This document shows positions 16,082 to 22,745 of a stretch of 64,000 bases of DNA, piece after piece (the first letter of the stretch is position 1; the number at the start of each line of letters is the position of its first letter). A program made the translations under genes and the position numbers. Source of the stretch: Simiduia litorea (GTDB taxonomy: Bacteria > Pseudomonadota > Gammaproteobacteria > Pseudomonadales > Cellvibrionaceae); assembly GCF_042853465.1 (NCBI RefSeq), contig NZ_AP031497.1:1364001-1428000 (forward strand), in the 5' to 3' direction. The notes beneath the pieces were generated by a model that saw only the letters and a list, made by a program, of their open reading frames with translations, had not been told where the DNA came from and did no database searches.

Positions 16082-16599
16082 TAGCTAATCCTCCGAATGC
16101 AGCAATTGTTAGTACGGTTATATTTGAACCCTTTGTGCTCGTAATAGTCTCGAACATCATCATTAATTGGGTTCATTATCTTTACGTAGGTCGCGCCTAA
16201 AAGCGTTGCATAAGCATACATAGCAAGATAGGTTAAATCCAAATGTGGTTCATTCGCTGTAGGTGATTTTTCAATGTAATCCAGTCTAAGTCCAGTAGCA
16301 TGGTATGTAGGTCGTCCCATGGCGAAGCCTACCAATCTTGAATCGTGCCACGTCGCACTTTCAAACCGTTTGGGATATTGTGCTTTCCAGCTCATCCAAG
16401 AGGTGGGCCAATCCCAGTCTACTCTTCTTTTTGGGTGGTTTTCCCAATGGCGAAAAGCTTCATAGGCTGCGTTGTCCACGAGTGCCAATCGAGTGTTGGG
16501 TGATCTTATGGCTTGGTTTGCCATGAGTATTGACTGCCGGCGAAGCTCCGCATATCGGCGCTCCAGTTCGTCACGCATCCTTAACTGTAGGCCAGCCAT
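16081..16599 (-). CDS. GNAT-like N-acetyltransferase
   Basis: A 172-residue protein. The C-terminal third, YATLLGATYVKIMNPINDDV followed by RDYYEHKGFKYN, has the late beta-alpha pattern and closing YYExxGF typical of GNAT acetyltransferases. The acetyl-CoA loop (Q/RxxGxG/A) is not obvious, so the fold may be diverged. AAAGGA lies six bases before the ATG at 16599. It is the first gene of a coupled pair with the acidic microprotein. Substrate unknown. In mobile regions such pairs may be toxin/antitoxin systems, but the gene order, with the larger protein first, is not the commonest one. Confidence 0.6.
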   Translation of the reverse strand: MAGLQLRMRDELERRYAELRRQSILMANQAIRSPNTRLALVDNAAYEAFRHWENHPKRRVDWDWPTSWMSWKAQYPKRFESATWHDSRLVGFAMGRPTYHATGLRLDYIEKSPTANEPHLDLTYLAMYAYATLLGATYVKIMNPINDDVRDYYEHKGFKYNRTNNCCIRRIS

Positions 16600-16900
16600 A
16601 TATATTCCTTTATATATTGTAATTTAATGGTTCTACCTTTCGAGTTACCTATTCTGAAGGAGAAAGAGCGACTTATTACAGTAGTTTTCAGTCACTTGGC
16701 ACTTTGGAACCAAAAATATTTTTGAAATATACTTAGGCAGCTCTATCGGTAATGCCAATGAATAGTGTTTTACCTCGACGCCCAATCGTTTTCTCCCTGG
16801 TATTCCAAGGGCATTGAAATGTTGTATGCGTGGGTGATGCGGATTAGTACTCATCTGGTTTCAATACTAAGTAGGTGGTTTGTTCATTTTCTTTGTATGG
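16600..16900. other. Gene-free stretch with a degenerate palindromic-element head
   Basis: From 16868 the sequence GTAGGTGGTTTGTTCATTTTCTTTGTATGGTCAAAG matches the heads at 15447 and 20247. The rest shows no supported gene. Confidence 0.45.
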
Positions 16901-17125
16901 TCAAAGCGTCGGAGCGAAGCGGAGACATGAGTGCCAGCGAAAGCGACTTGTGTCGCGTTCATACGAATCCGCCGTAGTGTAGCGAAGGCCACGCGTTTTT
17001 TGCGTCATAGAAATCCACTCCGACTGGATAGTTTTTACACTGACCCATTGATCATTGATCTTTGCTTCTATAGAAATGATTGTCTTCAGCTGATTCTGAA
17101 AGACGTATGGTTCTTCCTTGCCCAT
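16901..17125 (-). pseudogene. Truncated copy of the gene at 19019-19360
   Basis: The first 24 codons (MGKEEPYVFQNQLKTIISIE and on) and the AGGAG ribosome site match the intact gene at 19360. Beyond base 17053 the homology stops and the frame runs into repeat sequence. It is a remnant left by duplication or recombination. Confidence 0.7.
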
Positions 17126-17287
17126 TTAATGCTCCTATGGAAATATCTTGTCTTTTTGAGGTATATCAAACTAATCGTCGAATTTTCGATAGCTGAAGCG
17201 TGTTATGCAATAGGCATTTAGAGTTAATTTTTAGTGCCTAATTTACTTGATCACTACAGATATCAATGACACTGACCCCATCGATCG
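17052..17287. repeat. 236-bp direct repeat, copy 1
   Basis: Nearly identical to 19287-19523, with about a dozen substitutions and one indel. It runs from inside the start of a small gene, through its upstream region, to an ACTGACCCCATCGATC motif. Confidence 0.9.
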
Positions 17288-17300
17288 ACCCCATCGATCT
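17271..17300. repeat. REP-like GACCCCATCGATC motif, tandem
   Basis: ACTGACCCCATCGATC is followed immediately by a second GACCCCATCGATC. Related copies lie at 17037, 18176-18214, 19508-19522 and 20211-20225. Confidence 0.65.
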
Positions 17301-17985
17301 ATCGGCATAGTCTTGCTTGGGCATATTGGCTAAACGTTTCAAGTTCTTTAGGGTCATTGGCTGGTTGAGGATGTTTTTTGAAGGAATATTCAATCGATGC
17401 TTTTGTTTCGGGAGGAAAGCTCCCCATTGGCAGGTGAACGTAATAGCCGGTCTCAAGAAAAAGGCAGATGGCCTGTATGGACCTCATTGCCTCCTCTTCT
17501 TCGTTATTTTCTGGTGAGGTACAGGTTTTTATCCAATCAAGAATGAGCTTTGAGTTAGCATCCCTTAACTTTTGATGTTTAGAATTTTTGCGGGTGTCAC
17601 GATTTGCAGCGTTATCTTTACCCAGCTTCAAAACTTCTGCTTCAGACATCGTCATCAGCTTGTTATAGTGCGCCTCGGCTGCAATGGCGTCACGCACCGC
17701 TAGGGCTTTGATTTCACTTTCAGCAGAAACACAGGATGGTGTTGTCTTGCGTGTCGGAATAAATGGTACGTTGGCATGTGTATTGATCGGCTCACCGGTA
17801 GGCTCGCCAGCTTCCGCAACATCGACGCTTCTGCTGCCCGCACAGGACGTATTACCGTAGGTTGTTTCTCCATCATTGCCCATACATTTGTGCTCGGTCG
17901 CCGATACGCAGGATGCGGCGCTGCAAAGTAAGAGTGTCAATAGCCTGAGTGTGTGCTTCGCCCGACTTAAAATGATAACTGACAT
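17299..17985 (-). CDS. Periplasmic DUF4124-like hypothetical protein
   Basis: The ATG at 17985 is chosen because AGAGG lies nine bases upstream and a signal peptide then starts at once (RLLTLLLCSAASCVSA); the frame extends 33 codons further without either. The mature N-terminus HKCMGNDGETTYGNTSC resembles DUF4124, a small periplasmic domain with two cysteines. The remainder is helical and charged, with further cysteines (TTPSCVS, KTCTSP, IQAICLF, ARLCR) that could pair. 228 residues. Function unknown. It is flanked by REP-like repeats on both sides. Confidence 0.7.
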   Translation of the reverse strand: MSVIILSRAKHTLRLLTLLLCSAASCVSATEHKCMGNDGETTYGNTSCAGSRSVDVAEAGEPTGEPINTHANVPFIPTRKTTPSCVSAESEIKALAVRDAIAAEAHYNKLMTMSEAEVLKLGKDNAANRDTRKNSKHQKLRDANSKLILDWIKTCTSPENNEEEEAMRSIQAICLFLETGYYVHLPMGSFPPETKASIEYSFKKHPQPANDPKELETFSQYAQARLCR

Positions 17986-18301
17986 GGGTATAGCCTCTGC
18001 GAAAAATCTAAACACGAGTAGGGCACAAAGTCCTTTCTTGACTGATATGCTGGTTTGAACAAGGTGTTTATACTTCCTATCCATGACTTAATTTTAGTTA
18101 TGTCTGTTGGCAGTGCATAGACAATATCAATTAAAAATTGGTTTATTAATCGCACATTGAATTTAGATCAAGGAGCCTGACCCCATTGATGTGAATGACA
18201 CTGACCCCATCGATCCGGTGGTAGAGCCCGAGAGCTATTTACAACTAAAAAGTGTAGAAGAATTCAAATTCACTCCGATCCATTTATCCTGATTACTTCT
18301 G
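17986..18301. repeat. REP-like repeat cluster
   Basis: Contains CCTGACCCCATTGAT and ACTGACCCCATCGATCC (18176-18214) and AATTCACTCCGATCCATTTA (18265-18287), both motif types seen elsewhere in 17-20.3 kb. No gene supported. Confidence 0.6.
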
Positions 18302-18883
18302 TTAATTATCATCAAAATCGTCTGGATCACGGTTCAAGTATTTGCTGTAGTCTGGATCAAATTTACTTATTGATTCCAAACACCAGGATTCCTCTGTTTC
18401 ACCATCGAAGCTTACCACCCGTTTTTTGCAGATCCCCTCAATATAGCCTTCAGGATCTAGGCTAAACTCTTCTCTCTTTTCCTTTGAAACTATAATTCCC
18501 GTAGGCCCAGGCTTTAATCCCTTTAACTCCCAATAAGATAATTTCCCGCCATCTGGGTTGTACACACTGGTAATTACCCCACCAAAACTCAGTTCTTTTG
18601 GCTCGACATATGCACTTTCATCAAATTCATCAGGCAAGGCATTTAGCCTTAATTCGTACCGACCATAATTAAAGTGGCCAACATCTTCACCTAGAATAAT
18701 TTCAGTTGAGAGCACACCGGCAATGTACCTATAGACCTTTTTCTTTCCAAGGCCAGACTTCACCAGCCTGTCAAAGGCAGGGCCAACGGCAGGGGTTTCA
18801 TCATTCGACTTTTGGTTGTCAATCACTTGGCAAAGAGTGTCAAAGTCGTATCCGCATTCTTCTATATCTTCTATACTTTTCAT
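18302..18883 (-). CDS. Hypothetical protein
   Basis: Starting at the ATG at 18883 (GGAAAGG just upstream; an upstream ATG lacks one) the product has 193 residues. It is soluble and acidic, with a charged C-terminus (DPDDFDDN). Segments such as LSFGGVITSVYNPDGGKLSY and EGICKKRVVSFDGETEESW suggest beta structure. No signal peptide, metal motif or recognisable family. Codon use is AT-richer than in the housekeeping genes, as in other genes of this region. Confidence 0.65.
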   Translation of the reverse strand: MKSIEDIEECGYDFDTLCQVIDNQKSNDETPAVGPAFDRLVKSGLGKKKVYRYIAGVLSTEIILGEDVGHFNYGRYELRLNALPDEFDESAYVEPKELSFGGVITSVYNPDGGKLSYWELKGLKPGPTGIIVSKEKREEFSLDPEGYIEGICKKRVVSFDGETEESWCLESISKFDPDYSKYLNRDPDDFDDN

Positions 18884-19000
18884 AACCTTTCCATTTCTTG
18901 CATAATTCGCTGCAACCAAGAGCGTCCGTCGCACCTCAGCTCCGTAGTTAACGATTGGAGTTTTTACATTGCACCTACATCAAAAATCGTAGAAAAACTC

Positions 19001-19022
19001 TAATTCACTCCGCCCCTTTTAT
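19001..19022. repeat. REP-like AATTCACTCCGCCCCTTTTA motif
   Basis: One of at least four related copies: about 17006-17022, 18265-18287, here, and 19607-19628. Reverse complements of the type AAAGGGGTCGGAGTGAATT often flank IS200-like (RAYT) transposase genes; no such gene is in this window. Confidence 0.6.
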
Positions 19023-19360
19023 CGGCCAAGAGTGAATTTTGTCTGGTTGAACGTGCTTGCGAATGATAAGCCATACTTATCACTCGGTACAACCCAGTCA
19101 GGGTTGGTCTCGGAGAGTAAAGAATCCCCGTCCTTTATGCCTCCTCTCTTCTTTTCATCTCCAAAGATAACCTTTTTTCGGCCGAGCGACTCGGTCATGT
19201 ATGTAGTTGGCGAGTGGGGCTCAATTGTTGTCCTAAACATTGCCGCTGGGAGACCAGACTTTAGTGTTTTATGTAGTTCCCGTAATTCATTGATCTTTGC
19301 TTCTATAGAGCTGATTGTCTTCAGCTGATTCTGAAAGACGTATGGTTTTTCCTTGCCCAT
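19019..19360 (-). CDS. Hypothetical protein (intact copy of a duplicated gene)
   Basis: A 113-residue soluble protein with AGGAG six bases before the ATG at 19360. It opens with a helical segment (VFQNQLKTISSIEAKINELR) and continues with a basic, polar region. The first 24 codons and the upstream 160 bases are repeated at 16901-17287, where the gene is truncated. No family recognised. A REP-like motif abuts its 3' end. Confidence 0.6.
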   Translation of the reverse strand: MGKEKPYVFQNQLKTISSIEAKINELRELHKTLKSGLPAAMFRTTIEPHSPTTYMTESLGRKKVIFGDEKKRGGIKDGDSLLSETNPDWVVPSDKYGLSFASTFNQTKFTLGR

Positions 19361-19523
19361 TTAATGCTCCTATGGAAATATCTTGTCTTTTTGAGGCATA
19401 TCAAACTAATCGCCGAATTTTCGATAGCTGAAGCGTGTTATGCAATAAGCATTTAGAGTTAATTTTTAGTGGCCTAATTTACTTGACCACTACAGATATC
19501 AATGACACTGACCCCATCGATCG
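19287..19523. repeat. 236-bp direct repeat, copy 2
   Basis: Second copy of the repeat at 17052-17287, 2.2 kb away in the same orientation. It ends in the same ACTGACCCCATCGATCG motif. Confidence 0.9.
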
Positions 19524-19747
19524 TTGTAGGGCTTGCGTTTGGTTGTCATGGAACACCTCTTTAAGACATTATTGTCTACTAATTGAAGTGTCCGTCAAAT
19601 CAGGGTAGGTTTACTCCGACCCCTTTATCACTTATATGTAGTTGGGCAAATAAATCCTAAATATAACTACAGTAGAGTGTATCAAGGGTGGGCAAACAAA
19701 ATATAATAAATGGTCCTGTATGTGCGAGAAAAATATTGGAGGGGGTG

Positions 19748-20161
19748 TTGAAATCTTTCATCCGGAATAGAAGGTTTAAGTATTTATCAGCTTTATTAAT
19801 CGCGTTCTCTTTTGGTTGGTTTTTTTGTCTTTTTCTTTTGTATAAAGACTTGGCACCTAGAGATAACCTTGAATTCTCGCTGAGAGACTCGTATACAGCT
19901 GATGCATATGTACTTGCAATAATGTCTGCGGAAAAAAGCACAGGTATAACACTAAGGCAATTTCTTGATTGTGCATTGCAAGACAAACATGATCGATTAG
20001 CGAAAAAACTTAATAAGTTCAATGCTAGGGATTCAACCTTTAAATTGCCGAATAATAACGAAGAGTATCGTGCAATTCATTTGATGGTTGAATCAAAGTT
20101 GAATATTGAGTACTACTGGGATAAATACAATAAATTTGATTGTGATTCGATTGAATGGTGA
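19748..20161 (+). CDS. Hypothetical single-pass membrane protein
   Basis: The frame opens at 19688, but GGAGG (19738-19742) favours a start at TTG 19748 or GTG 19745. The product (about 137 residues) has a basic N-terminus (RNRRFK), one membrane helix (YLSALLIAFSFGWFFCLFLL) and a polar region outside the membrane that ends in acidic and aromatic residues. No family recognised. It is the only plus-strand gene in this repeat-rich part. Confidence 0.55.
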   Translation: MKSFIRNRRFKYLSALLIAFSFGWFFCLFLLYKDLAPRDNLEFSLRDSYTADAYVLAIMSAEKSTGITLRQFLDCALQDKHDRLAKKLNKFNARDSTFKLPNNNEEYRAIHLMVESKLNIEYYWDKYNKFDCDSIEW

Positions 20162-20210
20162 TCCGACAAAGATCAAGAACGATCAAGGAGTCAAGCTGGG
20201 GTAGGTTCAC

Positions 20211-20225
20211 ACTGACCCCATCGAT
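20211..20225. repeat. REP-like ACTGACCCCATCGAT motif
   Basis: Same motif as at 17271, 18199 and 19508. It lies directly before the palindromic element. Confidence 0.65.
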
Positions 20226-20248
20226 TTGTTGTAATTTTGGCTTGTTCA

Positions 20249-20415
20249 TTTTCTTTGTGTGGCCAAAGAAAACGAACCAAAAGAAATCCACCCCGACTGC
20301 GCTCGTTTCCATTCAAAGTGCCGAATTTTGGGGGTCGCGCCGACAGGCTCCTGCCTGAACGTCGCTCAATTGGGCGTCCTGCCCAATTGACCCCCAAATC
20401 CGACACTTTGAATGG
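20249..20415 (+). mobile_element. Palindromic (MITE/REP-like) element, copy A
   Basis: Head hairpin TTTTCTTTG (20249-20257) / CAAAGAAAA (20264-20272), then AACCAAAAGAAA. A second, large dyad follows: left arm 20309-20336 and right arm 20389-20415 match over about 27 bases (CCATTCAAAGTG...GGGGGTC). Inside its loop are two perfect hairpins, CAGGC-TCCT-GCCTG and TCAATTGGGC-GTCCT-GCCCAATTGA. Single-stranded DNA or RNA would fold into a cloverleaf-like form. No gene is encoded. A second copy lies in reverse at 22236-22374. Confidence 0.7.
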
Positions 20416-20505
20416 TCGCTACGTAAGGGGCCCCAAGAGCGCCGCTTCGCAGATGGAGATTAGATGTGCGGAATTTCTTAAAGTGATGCCAAATATTGAT
20501 CTTTT

Positions 20506-21153
20506 TCAAGCCTCGTCTGCTCGGATTTTTATTGTGGATGGTGTACTTATTCGTTTGCTGCCTTTCGGTTGGTTAATTGGTTCGTTTGGCGATAAGTAGC
20601 ATTCTTGTTCCGCCTCTGAATCGTAGAAGAACTCTTTTCCATAAAAATCCTCGTATAGAACTCTAAGGTGAATATTTTCCAGAATTTCGTAGGCTTCACT
20701 CAATTCTATTGCTTTTCCATTTGCTCTATGAATTTTCAGTCCAATTATTTCTGTCATGGAGTTTTCTCTGATTACTGCTCCAGAGCATAGTCCAACCATT
20801 CCATGACCGTTGTAAGTAAATTTATTTTTTGGAAAGCAATTTTTAATAATATGATTAACTGAGTCTTCGAAATTTTTTAGGATAGGTAAGTTGCTCTGAT
20901 AGAAGCAAAGTTTTTTTATTCGGGCTGGTCCAAGTCCAGAGTTGTATAGATTTAAACAAACTTCATTACTAATCGGGTCTGCGTAAACTTCAAGATTTAA
21001 TAGAGGTAATACAGAAAGTCTATCATTTCGTCGAACATGTAGTAGTGATGCCCATGATCCAAGCAGTGCAATGATTGCGATGTAGGCTTCTGGCGACAAT
21101 GTGTAAAGGAAGTTATTTATTGCAGTTAATCCATTAGTTAATTCATCTATCAT
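20506..21153 (-). CDS. Hypothetical membrane-anchored protein
   Basis: A 215-residue protein with one N-terminal membrane helix (AYIAIIALLGSWASLLHV) and a cytosolic or periplasmic domain that starts LSVLPLLNLEVYADP and includes LYNSGLGPARIKKL, a pattern seen in uncharacterised single-pass bacterial proteins. AAGAG lies eight bases before the ATG. It is 36 bases downstream of the nucleotidase gene on the same strand and probably co-transcribed. No enzymatic motif seen. Confidence 0.65.
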   Translation of the reverse strand: MIDELTNGLTAINNFLYTLSPEAYIAIIALLGSWASLLHVRRNDRLSVLPLLNLEVYADPISNEVCLNLYNSGLGPARIKKLCFYQSNLPILKNFEDSVNHIIKNCFPKNKFTYNGHGMVGLCSGAVIRENSMTEIIGLKIHRANGKAIELSEAYEILENIHLRVLYEDFYGKEFFYDSEAEQECYLSPNEPINQPKGSKRISTPSTIKIRADEA

Positions 21154-21189
21154 TTTGAAGGCTCTTAGAATTTCGAATTCGTTATTTGA

Positions 21190-21807
21190 CTACTTGCTAA
21201 TTTTTAAGCTATTGCTCCAAGCGTTATATTTTTCTAAGACCAAGGTCTCTACATCGCTCCAGCTTTCAGCCCTTAAGCCGATTAAGTCTTTGTTCGTGGA
21301 GTTAGTGAAAATAATGACTTCGCTTCCTGCTTCTTGATACTCTAAAATATGCTTTTCAGAGTCCTCAATATAAATATTTGCCCCGACGTGTGTTTTGTGT
21401 TGCATAAAACATAAGTCCCAATAGGGTATTCCGTGTTTATCAAGCCAATCTATTGTTTGTGATGTAGCCTGCTTGTGAAAATATCGAATGTACAACCTGT
21501 GTGTAATGATTCGTATCCGAATACCTGCTTTGGATAGACGCCTTAAGGTTTGAGGGCAGCCGTTTATAGGCTTTAATTCTTTGAATAAGTCGCGTTGAGT
21601 TACGGCGAACTTATGGAAGTCTAGGTATCCCCCTGGGGTTTTATCTATCCCCCACTCAGGTAGTCCGTAACTAACTTCTTTAGTCAGTGTTTCTAAATCA
21701 ACACCTAGCCATTCAGCAGCAAGTGGACGAATACCGTCATAGAAATCGGCGCAAACTCCATCTAAGTCCACACCGAAGATAAAATCTTGTTGATAGTTTT
21801 CTTCCAT
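21190..21807 (-). CDS. HAD-superfamily 5'(3')-deoxyribonucleotidase-like protein
   Basis: A 205-residue protein. Motif I is GVDLDGVCADFYDG, with the two aspartates of HAD phosphatases. Motif II is the Thr of IRIITHR, and a late acidic motif is YIEDSEKHI. The arrangement with a helical cap after motif I is that of the NT5C nucleotidases, which remove phosphate from (deoxy)nucleoside monophosphates in the cytosol. AAGGAG lies five bases before the ATG. Phage and accessory-region homologues are common and could modify nucleotide pools. Probable operon with the membrane protein downstream. Confidence 0.82.
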   Translation of the reverse strand: MEENYQQDFIFGVDLDGVCADFYDGIRPLAAEWLGVDLETLTKEVSYGLPEWGIDKTPGGYLDFHKFAVTQRDLFKELKPINGCPQTLRRLSKAGIRIRIITHRLYIRYFHKQATSQTIDWLDKHGIPYWDLCFMQHKTHVGANIYIEDSEKHILEYQEAGSEVIIFTNSTNKDLIGLRAESWSDVETLVLEKYNAWSNSLKISK

Positions 21808-21908
21808 TTTGGCTCCTTGGCTAGATTCGTTTTATAGCCGCTTACTCGGCTGTGAACTGAAGTAAATTGAGTTAAGGGAAATGACCCTATGGCCATTTGA
21901 GCACTAAT

Positions 21909-22142
21909 TCACTTGTTGTCTTTAGGTGGGTGAGGGTCGTTGCCATAACTATTACCTGCACGAATTTTCCCATTCCGGCCATGAACCTTAGTATCGGACT
22001 GTTGGTTTCGTGCAATGTCTTGGGCTGCCTCAATCGATTCTTTTTGCGTTTTAGTTACCTTGGTAGCTTTCGAGTTACCCGCACCTTTCACTGCCCAGCC
22101 ATCGGGGTGTTTAACAACATGCTGGTTCTTTCCTTTTTTCAT
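21909..22142 (-). CDS. DUF2188 domain protein
   Basis: A 77-residue basic protein. HVVKHPDGWAVKGAGNSKAT and the later QDIARNQQSDTKVHGRNGKI are the two conserved blocks of DUF2188, a small domain of unknown function frequent in proteobacteria and mobile regions. AAGAGG lies five bases before the ATG at 22142. A Pro/Asn-rich tail (GNDPHPPKDNK) ends the protein. Confidence 0.85.
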   Translation of the reverse strand: MKKGKNQHVVKHPDGWAVKGAGNSKATKVTKTQKESIEAAQDIARNQQSDTKVHGRNGKIRAGNSYGNDPHPPKDNK

Positions 22143-22235
22143 GCATGCCTCTTTTAGTTGGTTACCGCGTTTATCTACTAACAGTTGTTAAGAGTGTTGT
22201 TTTGCTTTTCTCCTCTTGCGCAGCGGTGAGCGGAA

Positions 22236-22374
22236 GCCGAATTAAGTAGGGCAAATGGCATGGATGGCGGGTCGCCGGCGACCTGCTTAATTTGGCTGGA
22301 GAGAACGAACCCGATAGGGCGCGTAGCCGGGGTACGTTTCTTTTGGTTCGTTTTCTTTTCGTATAAAAAGAAAA
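22236..22374 (-). mobile_element. Palindromic (MITE/REP-like) element, copy B, reversed
   Basis: Head hairpin TTTTCTTTT / AAAAGAAAA (22351-22374), followed on the minus strand by AACCAAAAGAAA as in copy A. The outer dyad is GCCGAATTAAG (22236-22246) with CTTAATTTGGC (22286-22296), which flanks the perfect palindrome GGTCGCCGGCGACC (22270-22283). Compared with copy A, the stem pair G-C is replaced by T-A on both sides, a compensatory change. Confidence 0.65.
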
Positions 22375-22450
22375 TGAACAGCCCATTTCCATCTAGCGAA
22401 CCCTAGCTTTGAGTGCTAAGGGTTTAGCTGCATCACTTAGCTTGTATTAT

Positions 22451-22489
22451 AATAGTCTTAGGCTATTGAATCAATAGCCTAAGACTATT
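22451..22489. promoter_or_regulatory. Perfect 19-base inverted repeat upstream of a microprotein gene
   Basis: AATAGTCTTAGGCTATTGA, one base, then its exact complement. TATACT (22497-22502) just downstream is a good -10, so the right arm covers the -35 region. An operator for a dimeric regulator or a cruciform is possible. Confidence 0.6.
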
Positions 22490-22555
22490 TGTGTGCTATA
22501 CTTCATTTGCGCCCATTAGATGGGGGATTTTTAAACTTGAGATGAAGAGGTCACA

Positions 22556-22666
22556 ATGGCTAAGACGACAGAAGGTAAGAAAAAGGTTCATGTACCTGCC
22601 CATACTAAGAAAGTCGGGAGTAAAAAAGTGAAGGTAAAGGAGCATTACCGTTCAACCAATAATTAG
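22556..22666 (+). CDS. Small basic protein, 36 residues
   Basis: The frame ATG-GCT-AAG... ends with TAG at 22664-22666. AAGAGG lies five bases before the ATG. The product is rich in Lys and His (VHVPAHTKKVGSKKVKVKEH) and ends HYRSTNN. The paired HTKKxxxKKVxVKxHYR pattern resembles very small basic proteins found in phages and bacteria that carry one or two HTRKxK-type blocks. Promoter-like TATACT and a 38-base palindrome lie upstream. It converges on the nrdA terminator. Function unknown; nucleic-acid binding is plausible from the charge. Confidence 0.6.
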   Translation: MAKTTEGKKKVHVPAHTKKVGSKKVKVKEHYRSTNN

Positions 22667-22708
22667 TTGCGATGCTCAGTCTTTAGCCTTGGTGAAGGCT
22701 GCTGTTAG

Positions 22709-22733
22709 AAAAAAGGCCGCGATAAACGCGGCC
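22709..22733 (-). terminator. Rho-independent terminator of nrdA
   Basis: GGCCGCG / CGCGGCC stem with a five-base loop. On the minus strand it is followed by six T. Confidence 0.9.
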
Positions 22734-22745
22734 TCTGTTAACTCT

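Noticed and set aside
20237..20599. 120-codon frame reading through the palindromic element
   Set aside because: The VWPKKTNQKK-type sequence is the translation of the repeat head, not a gene; it recurs wherever the repeat does.
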